Of a DNA stretch of 5,310 bases, positions 1-5,310 are shown one piece after another (the first letter of the stretch is position 1; each line of letters begins with the position of its first letter). The stretch is from Ferruginibacter sp. GTDB lineage: Bacteria; Bacteroidota; Bacteroidia; Chitinophagales; Chitinophagaceae. The stretch spans positions 1-5,310 of the forward strand of contig JANXTN010000352.1 in NCBI GenBank assembly GCA_025352435.1, given 5' to 3'. The notes under the pieces were generated by a model. That model searched no databases and was not told where the DNA came from. It saw only the letters and a program-made list of their open reading frames with translations. A program made the translations under genes and the position numbers.

Positions 1-48
1 CTCAGCCCAAAGGCGCAGGGATGGGCAGTAGTAGCTTATGCACAATAA
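1..48 (+). CDS. Possible C-terminal end of an upstream gene (partial)
   Basis: Reading frame 1 stays open from the window edge to a TAA at 46-48 and would encode 15 residues ending in GWAVVAYAQ. The stretch is richer in G and C than the AT-rich sequence just after it, as expected where a gene ends. Fifteen codons without a stop is weak evidence, and I cannot assign a family. The last codons would overlap the left arm of the inverted repeat at 28-88. The alternative is that this is intergenic DNA. Confidence 0.3.
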   Translation, partial: LSPKAQGWAVVAYAQ

Positions 49-88
49 AACTTTAAATTATAATATTACTTGCGTGCATAACTACTAC
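28..88. repeat. Long inverted repeat (hairpin) upstream of glnS
   Basis: The left arm GTAGTAGCTTATGCAC (28-43) is complementary to the right arm GTGCATAACTACTAC (74-88). This gives 15 base pairs with a single bulged C at position 35. The 30-base loop is very AT-rich. A further GGGC (23-26) can pair with GCCC (94-97) across an asymmetric internal loop. No T-run follows the right arm directly, so it is not a standard intrinsic terminator on the plus strand. It lies upstream of the proposed glnS promoter, so it would not be in that transcript. It could be the 3' end structure of an upstream gene, a protein-binding site, or a remnant of a small inverted-repeat element. Confidence 0.7.
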
Positions 89-121
89 AGACAGCCCGTT
101 ACAAATGTCCATCAACGCTGA

Positions 122-153
122 TTTGCTCACCGCCCCAACAACCCTTAAATTTG
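122..153 (+). promoter_or_regulatory. Bacteroidota-type promoter for glnS
   Basis: TAAATTTG at 146-153 matches the Bacteroidota -7 consensus TAnnTTTG exactly. A TTTG at 122-125 supplies the -33 element, leaving a 20-base spacer, within the usual range for the group. Transcription would begin near 158-160, giving a leader of only about ten bases before the ATG at 170. The start context is A-rich and has no clear Shine-Dalgarno sequence, which is usual in this phylum. The match is by eye. Confidence 0.6.
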
Positions 154-169
154 CGCTTCAAATAACTGT

Positions 170-1828
170 ATGAGCGAAGAGAAAAGCCTGAATTTTTTAG
201 AGGAAATTATAGAGACAGACCTGGCAGACGGGAAATATACATCCATCGTTACAAGGTTTCCGCCGGAGCCAAATGGCTACCTGCACATGGGGCATGCTAC
301 AAGTATTTGTTTAAATTTCGGGCTTACAAACAAATACCCGGGCTATACAAATCTTCGGTTTGATGATACCAACCCCGTAGCAGAAGACACCGAATTTGTA
401 GAGAGTATAAAGGAAGATATTAAGTGGCTCGGCTTTGAATGGAAGCATGAATTGTATGCATCTGACTATTTTGATACGATGTATGAATACGCTGTAACGC
501 TCATCAATAAAGGACTTGCGTATGTGGAAGATGCTACTGCGGAAGAGATTGCCAAACTAAAAGGCACACCAACTGAACCGGGAAAAGACAGTGCGGCACG
601 CAGCAGATCGGTTGCAGAAAACCTTGATCTTTTTACCAGAATGAAGAACGGTGAGTTTGCAGATGGAACAAAAACCCTGCGGGCAAAAATAGATATGGCG
701 CATACAAATATGCTGATGCGTGATCCATTAATATACCGAATAAAACATGCGCACCACCACCGCACCGGCGACAAATGGTGCATTTACCCGATGTACGATT
801 TTGCGCATGGGCAGAGTGATTCTATTGAAAATATTACGCATTCAATTTGTACGCTGGAGTTTATTCCGCACCGGGAATTGTATGATTGGTTTATAGAAAA
901 ACTGGAAATTTATCCATCGCACCAATACGAATTTGCCCGCCGTAATTTGAGCTATACGGTAATGAGCAAAAGGAAACTTAAACAACTTGTAGAAGAAAAA
1001 CATGTTGCAGGTTGGGATGATCCTCGTATGCCTACGATTAGTGGAATGCGCCGCCGTGGCTTTACACCGCAGAGCATTCGTACGTTTTGCGATAAAGTGG
1101 GCATTGCCAAAAGAGAAAATATTATTGATTTTAGTCTGCTGGAATTTTGCCTGCGGGAAGACCTGAACAACACCGCCCTGCGTACTATGGCCGTGCTTGA
1201 TCCGTTAAAATTAATCATAACAAATTATGAAGATGGTAAGACCGAAGAACTGCAAAGTGAGAACGGTCCGGATGAAGCGTATGGCACCCGTACGGTTCCT
1301 TTTAGCAAAGAGCTTTGGATAGAGCGGGAAGACTTTATGGAAGTGCCCGCTAAGAAGTGGTTTAGGTTTGCACCGGGTGCAAGTGTACGCCTGAAGAGTG
1401 CGTACATACTGCGCTGCGATACTTTTGATAAAGATGAAAGTGGCAAAGTAACTGCTATACATTGCACCTATTTTCCTGAAAGTAAAAGCGGCAGCGATAC
1501 GAGCGGCATTGCTGTAAAAGGTACTATACATTGGGTGAGTGCAACACATGCTGCAATGGCACAGGTAAACATGTACGACCGACTTTTTAAAGTAGAAAAC
1601 CCAGGCAGTGAGGAAGGTGATTTTAAAGATTATATAAACCCGGATTCATTGCACATTGTGCAGGCATTCATTGAACCATCTCTCTTAAAAGCCACTCTCT
1701 CCGATCATTTTCAGTTTTTGCGCAAAGGCTATTTTTGTTTAGATAAAGAAAGCACAGCGGAGAAAATTATTTTTAATAGAACGGTGACGTTGAAAGACGC
1801 GTGGGTGAAGGAGGTGAAGAAAGGTTGA
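170..1828 (+). CDS. glnS: Glutaminyl-tRNA synthetase (GlnRS), class I
   Basis: This cytoplasmic enzyme joins glutamine to tRNA-Gln with ATP, so the organism can charge tRNA-Gln directly. The 552-residue length is close to the 554 of E. coli GlnRS, so the gene looks complete. The class I HIGH motif appears as HMGH at residues 39-42 inside PPEPNGYLHMGHA. The KMSKS-type loop appears as MSKRK at 265-269, within the GlnRS-typical context YTVMSKRKL. MYDFAHGQSDS (208-218) followed by ITHSICTLEF is characteristic of the GlnRS active-site half. The C-terminal half fits the two beta-barrel anticodon-binding domains. The related GluRS family is less likely because these motifs follow GlnRS closely. The ATG at 170 is preferred because it gives a family-typical N-terminus and lies just after the promoter. 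The stop TGA sits inside a heptad-periodic patch, so the last residues may be variable between relatives. Confidence 0.97.
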   Translation: MSEEKSLNFLEEIIETDLADGKYTSIVTRFPPEPNGYLHMGHATSICLNFGLTNKYPGYTNLRFDDTNPVAEDTEFVESIKEDIKWLGFEWKHELYASDYFDTMYEYAVTLINKGLAYVEDATAEEIAKLKGTPTEPGKDSAARSRSVAENLDLFTRMKNGEFADGTKTLRAKIDMAHTNMLMRDPLIYRIKHAHHHRTGDKWCIYPMYDFAHGQSDSIENITHSICTLEFIPHRELYDWFIEKLEIYPSHQYEFARRNLSYTVMSKRKLKQLVEEKHVAGWDDPRMPTISGMRRRGFTPQSIRTFCDKVGIAKRENIIDFSLLEFCLREDLNNTALRTMAVLDPLKLIITNYEDGKTEELQSENGPDEAYGTRTVPFSKELWIEREDFMEVPAKKWFRFAPGASVRLKSAYILRCDTFDKDESGKVTAIHCTYFPESKSGSDTSGIAVKGTIHWVSATHAAMAQVNMYDRLFKVENPGSEEGDFKDYINPDSLHIVQAFIEPSLLKATLSDHFQFLRKGYFCLDKESTAEKIIFNRTVTLKDAWVKEVKKG

Positions 1829-1859
1829 TGGTTGATAGTTGCAACTTAAGTGTTGCGCT
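1825..1859 (+). repeat. Short heptad-periodic patch at the glnS stop
   Basis: Five successive 7-base units each begin with TT (at 1825, 1832, 1839, 1846 and 1853), and four begin TTG. The first two, TTGATGG and TTGATAG, differ at one base, while the later units are degenerate. The first unit contains the glnS TGA stop. Read on the minus strand, the better units contain ACCA/ACTA, as some units of the larger array at 2054-2116 do on the plus strand, so the two patches may be inverted relative to each other. The first two units are the solid part. Confidence 0.4.
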
Positions 1860-1865
1860 GTTTTT
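1841..1865 (+). terminator. Weak candidate terminator of glnS
   Basis: GCAAC (1841-1845) and GTTGC (1852-1856) form a five-pair stem around a six-base loop. A run of five T (1861-1865) follows four bases later. The stem is short and the T-run is not adjacent, so this is only a candidate. I see no stronger plus-strand terminator just after glnS. Confidence 0.3.
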
Positions 1866-1902
1866 GGGGCTGTGAGCTGAAGTCTTTCTTGCTCTTTATG
1901 TT

Positions 1903-1962
1903 CGGGCTATCCGTTACAATCTTTTGTTCGTACCTCACAAAAGGAATTCCACTTCTATCCCG
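1903..1962 (-). ncRNA. Two-stem hairpin element, possibly Flavo-1-like RNA or dispersed intergenic repeat
   Basis: An inner perfect stem pairs CTTTTGT (1921-1927) with ACAAAAG (1937-1943) around a nine-base loop. An outer stem pairs CGGGCTA (1903-1909) with TATCCCG (1956-1962) with one mismatch. Between them is an asymmetric internal loop of 11 and 12 bases. On the minus strand the loop strands read GAAGTGGAATTC and ATTGTAACGGA. From memory, GGGATAGAAGTGGA followed by AACGGATAGCCCG recurs between genes in many Bacteroidota, and the Rfam Flavo-1 family is my best guess for it. That identification was not searched. The minus strand is chosen from this resemblance; in that direction the element lies about 160 bases downstream of the small membrane-protein gene. 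A GTG-started reading frame at 1850-2086 crosses the element but is judged non-coding. Confidence 0.5.
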
Positions 1963-2053
1963 CAGCCTTTGTGCATTTTATCGTTTTTCAACAGTAGGAA
2001 TACAAAATGACATTCGTAAAAAAGTAGTCTATAACAAGTATATTCCTTTCGCT

Positions 2054-2116
2054 TCCATTTCCAAATTCCGAATTACCAATTACTAATTCCTTCTCACCAC
2101 TAGCCACTCCCCACTC
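2054..2116 (+). repeat. Degenerate heptanucleotide tandem array (nine units)
   Basis: Nine consecutive 7-base units run from 2054 to 2116. All nine have C at unit position 2 and T at position 6, and eight of nine have A at position 4. Well-formed units include ACCAATT (2075-2081), ACTAATT (2082-2088) and CCCACTC (2110-2116). The left units tend to end in TT and the right units in TC or TA. The array ends ten bases before the stop codon of the minus-strand membrane-protein gene. Units of seven bases cannot keep one codon pattern, and no convincing protein crosses the array. Degenerate heptamer repeats are known between genes in cyanobacteria (STRR sequences), and I recall similar tracts in Bacteroidota. 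Confidence 0.7.
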
Positions 2117-2125
2117 TCGCAAAAC

Positions 2126-2548
2126 CTACTCACCAAACAATTTTTCTTCCTTTTTCAAATACGGGAAAATGCTGCAAATAACCATCACAAAAGAGAGAAT
2201 TACGATCAGGTAAATTCCTGCAAGTTTAGTAACCTCACCGTCAAACAGAGAGCCTGTAAAAATTACATAAGTACGCAGCGTATATGCGACCAATAAAGCA
2301 CACAAAAACATATTTGCCCGCTTTGCGACTGCAGATTGCATTAATATAAACAACAAGCTGACTACTGCTAACACAGTGATTATAATTCCTGCTCTTCCGT
2401 AGTATACACCCGTTGCAAATTTCTTCACATTGTAACCGTTAAACGTCACATCAATACTATTATAATGCACCCAAGGAATAAAACAGGTTGCAATGATAGC
2501 AATGGTTGCAAAGATGGCTAAGTAATGAAGATTCTTTTTATAATTCAT
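2126..2548 (-). CDS. Small four-helix membrane protein, function unknown
   Basis: I do not recognise a named family. The 140-residue product has four hydrophobic segments that should span the inner membrane, at about residues 9-27, 53-70, 78-97 and 109-128. The N-terminus MNYKK and the tail KKEEK are charged, so both ends are likely cytoplasmic. FIPWVHYN at 23-30 ends the first helix, and a polar loop with FNGYNVKKF (36-44) follows. An arginine (R92) lies within the third helix. The start at 2548 is chosen because the open frame upstream runs through the tRNA-Cys gene and its terminator and so cannot all be coding. An ATG at 2584 would add 12 residues, but the sequence before it is less suitable, whereas GAGAAGACC precedes 2548. 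The gene follows the tRNA terminator and is convergent with glnS. I see no clear promoter of its own, so it may depend on readthrough or on a weak site between 2549 and 2616. Confidence 0.75.
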   Translation of the reverse strand: MNYKKNLHYLAIFATIAIIATCFIPWVHYNSIDVTFNGYNVKKFATGVYYGRAGIIITVLAVVSLLFILMQSAVAKRANMFLCALLVAYTLRTYVIFTGSLFDGEVTKLAGIYLIVILSFVMVICSIFPYLKKEEKLFGE

Positions 2549-2616
2549 GGTCTTCTCGTATAATTCTTGTAAAATTAAACTCATAAAAGTTCTTACACAC
2601 CTAAATTCCTTAAAAC

Positions 2617-2643
2617 AAAAAAGCCGCAAACAAATGCGACTTT
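2617..2643 (-). terminator. Rho-independent terminator of tRNA-Cys
   Basis: On the minus strand AAAGTCGCA (2643-2635) pairs with TGCGGCTTT (2628-2620) across nine pairs, including one G-T, with a six-base loop. The second arm runs into a T-rich tail (2622-2617, with more T beyond an interrupting G). It starts 11 bases after the last tRNA base, so it is well placed to end the tRNA transcript before the membrane-protein gene. The flanking A-rich side gives only a weaker T-run on the plus strand. Confidence 0.85.
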
Positions 2644-2654
2644 TCATTTTTGAG

Positions 2655-2725
2655 AGGTCCCTAGCGGATTCGAACCGCTGTAGAAGCTTTTGCAGAGCTT
2701 TGCCTAGCCACTCGGCCAAAGGACC
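2655..2725 (-). tRNA. tRNA-Cys (anticodon GCA)
   Basis: The 71-base gene folds as a full cloverleaf on the minus strand. The acceptor stem pairs GGTCCTT with AGGGACC (one G-T pair). The D stem is GCC/GGC with GG in its loop, the anticodon stem is AAGCT/AGCTT, and the T stem is AGCGG/CCGCT with the loop TTCGAAT. The anticodon loop CTGCAAA puts GCA at 34-36, which reads the cysteine codons UGC and UGU. The discriminator base is T (U73), the known identity base for cysteine tRNA. The gene is followed by CTCA, so CCA must be added by the tRNA nucleotidyltransferase. It is a single-gene unit with its own promoter and terminator. Confidence 0.97.
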
Positions 2726-2759
2726 AAATTCATTCAAACAAATTTCGAATGGCAGATTG

Positions 2760-2767
2760 CAAAAGTA
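2760..2767 (-). promoter_or_regulatory. -7 box of the tRNA-Cys promoter
   Basis: On the minus strand TACTTTTG (2767-2760) matches the Bacteroidota -7 consensus TAnnTTTG exactly. It would start transcription near 2753, about 28 bases before the mature tRNA 5' end at 2725, leaving a short leader for RNase P to remove. At the expected -33 position only a weak TTAG-like sequence is present (around 2790-2793), so the upstream element is poor. Confidence 0.55.
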
Positions 2768-2828
2768 GGGAAATTTATTTATCAGATTACTAAATTTTTC
2801 AGCGAAATTGAGAGCCTAAATTAACAGC

Positions 2829-3704
2829 ATGAAAAGCATTGCAGCATCTGAATTGATCATTAATAACCGAGGAGCAGCCTACCATCTAAACTGTCGCCCT
2901 GAAGAGCTAGCAGATACAATTATCACCGTTGGTGATCCTGATAGAGTGAAAGAAGTGAGTAAACATTTTGACAGCATCGAGTTTAAAAATAACCATCGTG
3001 AATTTGTAACCCATACCGGTTTAATGGCTGGTAAACGTATTTCGGTTGTAAGTACGGGTATCGGTCCGGATAATATTGACATTGTTTTAAATGAACTGGA
3101 CGCACTGGTAAACATTGATTTTGAAACAAGAGCCATCAAAAAAAACCTTACACAACTAAATATTATTCGTTTAGGCACATCCGGTTCGCTTCAAGCGGAA
3201 ATTCCTGTTGATAGTTTTGTTGCAAGTACCCATGGTTTGGGTCTGGATAATTTGATGAATTTTTATCGTCATAGCAACAATGACGAAGAATTGCAGATCA
3301 AACAAGCCTTCGTTACTCATACACAAATAGATGCAGTAACCCACCCTTATATTTTTGGAGCAAGCCCTGCCCTATTGAAAGAATTCGTAAAAGATTTTCA
3401 TCATGGTATTACTGTGACTTGTCCCGGCTTTTACGGTCCGCAAGGTCGTGTTTTAAGACTAGGATTAGCACAACCAAATCTGATTGACAGTCTTACTTCC
3501 TTTTCCTTTGGCAGCCACCGCATTAGTAATTTTGAAATGGAAACATCTGCTATTTATGGTCTTGGAAAAACGTTGGGGCATCATTGCTTGTCGTTAAGCG
3601 CAATCGTTGCAAACCGTATTAGCAAAGAGTTTAGTACTGACGGAAATGCGGCTGTAGAGAATTTGATTGTGAAAGCGCTGGGGATTATTGGAAGCATAAA
3701 TTAA
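2829..3704 (+). CDS. Nucleoside phosphorylase, uridine phosphorylase-like (PNP/UDP family 1)
   Basis: The family splits a nucleoside with phosphate into a free base and (deoxy)ribose-1-phosphate in the cytoplasm, for salvage. GDPDR (35-39) and RLGTSG (114-119) are the two phosphate-binding segments, including the arginines expected to hold phosphate. FYGPQGR (201-207) resembles FYPGQER of E. coli uridine phosphorylase, whose Gln and Arg contact uracil; here they are Q205 and R207. NFEMETSA (234-241) is the ribose-binding NYEMESA-type motif. IVANRISKE near the C-terminus resembles IVNRTQQE of the same enzyme. These support uridine specificity over purine, but specificity is an inference and the udp symbol is withheld. 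The 291 residues exceed the 253 of E. coli Udp, mainly through added N-terminal and internal sequence. The ATG at 2829 has an A-rich leader and no Shine-Dalgarno. No convincing promoter was found in the divergent gap with the tRNA gene. dapF follows after 50 bases. Confidence 0.88.
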   Translation: MKSIAASELIINNRGAAYHLNCRPEELADTIITVGDPDRVKEVSKHFDSIEFKNNHREFVTHTGLMAGKRISVVSTGIGPDNIDIVLNELDALVNIDFETRAIKKNLTQLNIIRLGTSGSLQAEIPVDSFVASTHGLGLDNLMNFYRHSNNDEELQIKQAFVTHTQIDAVTHPYIFGASPALLKEFVKDFHHGITVTCPGFYGPQGRVLRLGLAQPNLIDSLTSFSFGSHRISNFEMETSAIYGLGKTLGHHCLSLSAIVANRISKEFSTDGNAAVENLIVKALGIIGSIN

Positions 3705-3709
3705 TCAAC

Positions 3710-3735
3710 ACTAACTAAAACAACTAACTAAGCTA
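3710..3735 (+). repeat. Two imperfect 13-base direct repeats before dapF
   Basis: ACTAACTAAAACA (3710-3722) is followed directly by ACTAACTAAGCTA (3723-3735). The copies match at ten of thirteen bases, including the first nine. They fill about half of the 50-base gap between the phosphorylase and dapF. The A-rich, G-poor composition suits a leader region in Bacteroidota, so this may be simple-sequence bias rather than a functional site. Confidence 0.4.
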
Positions 3736-3754
3736 AATCTCCAAACCCCAACAA

Positions 3755-4537
3755 ATGGAACTTACTTTTTATAAATACCAAGGAACGGGAAACGATTTCA
3801 TCATATTTGATAATAGAACCAACCTGTTACCTTCATTCTCAGAGAAAAACCTAAAGCATTTGTGTGATAGAAAATTTGGAATTGGTGCTGACGGCGTAAT
3901 GTTGTTAAATACGTTACCGAGTTACGATTTTGAAATGGTCTATTTTAATGCGGATGGCAAGCCAAGCAGTATGTGTGGCAACGGTGGTCGCTGCATGGTT
4001 CGCTTTGCAAATGATAGGGGCATTAAAAAAGAAAGCTATCGTTTTTTAGCGGTTGACGGTGAACACACTGCTTCCATTGATCTAGACAATACCGTTCGAT
4101 TGAAAATGCAGGATGTTAATGATGTAGAAATGCATGCAGGCTATGCAATTCTTGATACCGGCTCTCCACATTATATAAAGAACAGCACAGATGTAAGGAA
4201 TATGGATGTATACAAACGAGGACATGAAATACGCTACAGTCCTGAATTTGGGAAAGAAGGCATCAATATTAATTTTGTAGAAACCACAGGGGACTACTCC
4301 ATTTATGTGCGCACGTACGAGAGAGGCGTGGAAGATGAAACGCTTAGTTGCGGTACAGGTGTAACTGCTGCAGCTTTAATGAGTGCGCACCATGAGCGTG
4401 GCTTTAACCAGGTAGAAGTGCAAACCAACGGTGGTAATTTAAGCGTAGAATTTAATCAGACTGGAGACAAAAGTTTCAGCGATATTTATCTCTGTGGGCC
4501 GGCAACTTTTGTGTTTAAAGGAAGCATAAATATTTAA
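3755..4537 (+). CDS. dapF: Diaminopimelate epimerase
   Basis: This PLP-independent cytoplasmic enzyme interconverts LL- and meso-diaminopimelate, the step that supplies meso-DAP for peptidoglycan cross-links and for lysine. At 260 residues it has normal length and the two-lobed racemase layout. GTGNDFI at 10-16 is the N-terminal substrate motif. MCGNGGRC (73-80) carries the first catalytic cysteine, C74. ETLSCGTG (195-202) carries the second, C199, preceded by the family signature RTYERGVE from 186. GSPH at 136-139 stands where many relatives have GNPH. All expected catalytic residues are present. It begins 50 bases after the phosphorylase with no visible terminator between them. It ends with two in-frame TAA codons, nine bases before the corA-like ATG, so co-transcription is likely. 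Confidence 0.96.
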   Translation: MELTFYKYQGTGNDFIIFDNRTNLLPSFSEKNLKHLCDRKFGIGADGVMLLNTLPSYDFEMVYFNADGKPSSMCGNGGRCMVRFANDRGIKKESYRFLAVDGEHTASIDLDNTVRLKMQDVNDVEMHAGYAILDTGSPHYIKNSTDVRNMDVYKRGHEIRYSPEFGKEGININFVETTGDYSIYVRTYERGVEDETLSCGTGVTAAALMSAHHERGFNQVEVQTNGGNLSVEFNQTGDKSFSDIYLCGPATFVFKGSINI

Positions 4538-4546
4538 TAATTTTTC

Positions 4547-5310
4547 ATGATTCAATACTTCAATATTGTTGATCACCGTACTGTTGCTACAGATAAACCC
4601 GGTAGTGGTACTTGGGTAAATGTGTTGCCGCCGTTAAAACAGGAAGAGTTCTCAGAACTAAGTGAAGCATTGGAAATTCCGCTTGACTTTTTAAAAGATT
4701 CATTGGATATTGACGAACGCAGTCGCTACGAAGCAGAAGATGATGTGAAGTTGATCGTCATTAAAACACCCACAGAAAATAACTCTTTCAACGAGAGTGA
4801 TGCTTTCTATATCACCATTCCAATTTGTATTTTACTTACAAAGAACCAGATTGTAACGGTAAATTCTTTTGAGAACGAAGCGATCAAAAAGTTTCTAAAC
4901 AGTTTTCAAAATCGCCATCCTGACAAGCGGAACATGATGGTTTTAAAGATTTTTGAAAAAGTAATTAATACATATCAGAACCATCTAAAAGAAATAAACC
5001 AACGCCGTAATGCGTTAGAGCAAAAGTTGTACGCTGCTAATAGAAATGAAGAGCTTTTTCAATTAATGCGCATACAAAAAAGTCTCGTATATTTTGTAAC
5101 TGCTTTGCGCAGCAACGAACTGTTGCTTATGAAACTGGCACGTACCGATTTTTTGCAATTAAGTGAAGATGAAAAAGATTTTCTGGATGATCTTGTAGTA
5201 GAAACTTCACAGGCTTTGGAAACTGCTAATACGTACACTACTATACTAATAAGTACGCTGGATACGTTTGCAAGTATTATCAGTAACAACCAAAATGTAG
5301 TGCTTAAAAG
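4547..5310 (+). CDS. corA: CorA-family Mg2+/Co2+ transporter (3' end outside window)
   Basis: The frame is open from the ATG at 4547 to the window edge (254 codons plus two bases), so the gene is cut and not necessarily broken. CorA proteins form homopentameric inner-membrane channels for Mg2+ and Co2+, with a large cytoplasmic N-terminal domain. The visible part is that domain: an alpha/beta region over about residues 1-115, then long charged helices from about 125 to 250. DIDERSRYEAEDDVKLIVIKTP from residue 54 is the typical CorA segment ending the first strand-helix unit. The predicted last residues, SNNQNVVLK, are the family's usual lead into the first membrane helix. The two transmembrane helices and the diagnostic GMN motif lie beyond 5310, so transport ability cannot be judged here. 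The start lies nine bases after the dapF stop, which suggests translational coupling or a shared transcript. No Shine-Dalgarno is visible. Confidence 0.88.
   Translation, partial: MIQYFNIVDHRTVATDKPGSGTWVNVLPPLKQEEFSELSEALEIPLDFLKDSLDIDERSRYEAEDDVKLIVIKTPTENNSFNESDAFYITIPICILLTKNQIVTVNSFENEAIKKFLNSFQNRHPDKRNMMVLKIFEKVINTYQNHLKEINQRRNALEQKLYAANRNEELFQLMRIQKSLVYFVTALRSNELLLMKLARTDFLQLSEDEKDFLDDLVVETSQALETANTYTTILISTLDTFASIISNNQNVVLK

Noticed and set aside
466..1549. Several minus-strand reading frames of 80-112 codons inside glnS.
   Set aside because: All overlap the well-supported GlnRS coding sequence and encode no recognisable protein.
1850..2086. 78-codon plus-strand reading frame beginning with GTG in the convergent gap.
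   Set aside because: It crosses the two-stem hairpin and enters the heptad array, has no recognisable domain or ribosome-binding context, and its composition does not look coding.
2547..2768. 73-codon plus-strand reading frame.
   Set aside because: It runs antisense through the terminator and the whole tRNA-Cys gene and is explained by their sequence.
2780..2799. TAAATTTT (2791-2798) as a -7 promoter box for the phosphorylase gene.
   Set aside because: The last consensus base is wrong and no TTG lies at the proper -33 spacing.
2879..3178. 99-codon minus-strand reading frame inside the nucleoside phosphorylase gene.
   Set aside because: It is a shadow of the conserved plus-strand gene, covering its phosphate-binding motifs.
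5059..5289. 76-codon minus-strand reading frame near the right edge.
   Set aside because: It is antisense to the corA-like gene, whose plus-strand protein has clear family features over the same bases.
4538..5310. Possible truncated or broken gene at the right edge.
   Set aside because: The frame is intact to the last base and stops where the CorA membrane helices should begin, so the cut comes from the window boundary.

Overview
The window looks like ordinary chromosome from a Bacteroidota bacterium, probably of the Chitinophagaceae/Sphingobacteriia type. Supporting signs are two -7 promoter boxes of the Bacteroidota form TAnnTTTG, A-rich start regions without clear Shine-Dalgarno sequences, a tRNA gene without an encoded CCA end, and protein sequences that read as Bacteroidota versions of their families. 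No taxon search was possible, so the family-level placement is an inference.

Layout. Bases 1-169 may hold the last codons of an upstream gene, followed by a strong inverted repeat (28-88) and a promoter (about 122-153). glnS, glutaminyl-tRNA synthetase, follows at 170-1828 (+). The convergent gap 1829-2125 holds no convincing gene. It does contain a short heptad-periodic patch at the glnS stop, a weak terminator, a two-stem hairpin element (1903-1962) that recalls a dispersed Bacteroidota structured element, and a clear degenerate heptad array (2054-2116). On the minus strand lie a small four-helix membrane protein of unknown function (2126-2548), an intrinsic terminator (2617-2643), tRNA-Cys(GCA) (2655-2725) and the tRNA promoter (2760-2767).

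From 2829 to the right edge three plus-strand genes lie close together: a uridine-phosphorylase-like nucleoside phosphorylase (2829-3704), dapF, diaminopimelate epimerase (3755-4537), and a CorA-family Mg2+/Co2+ channel cut by the window end (4547-5310+). Gaps of 50 and 9 bases suggest co-transcription. The three act in separate housekeeping processes: nucleoside salvage, lysine/peptidoglycan precursor synthesis and divalent-cation uptake.

I found no defence system, mobile-element gene, CRISPR array or new protein system. The unexplained signal is in the non-coding DNA: the inverted repeat before glnS, and the hairpin with heptad-periodic patches on both sides in the glnS/membrane-protein gap.
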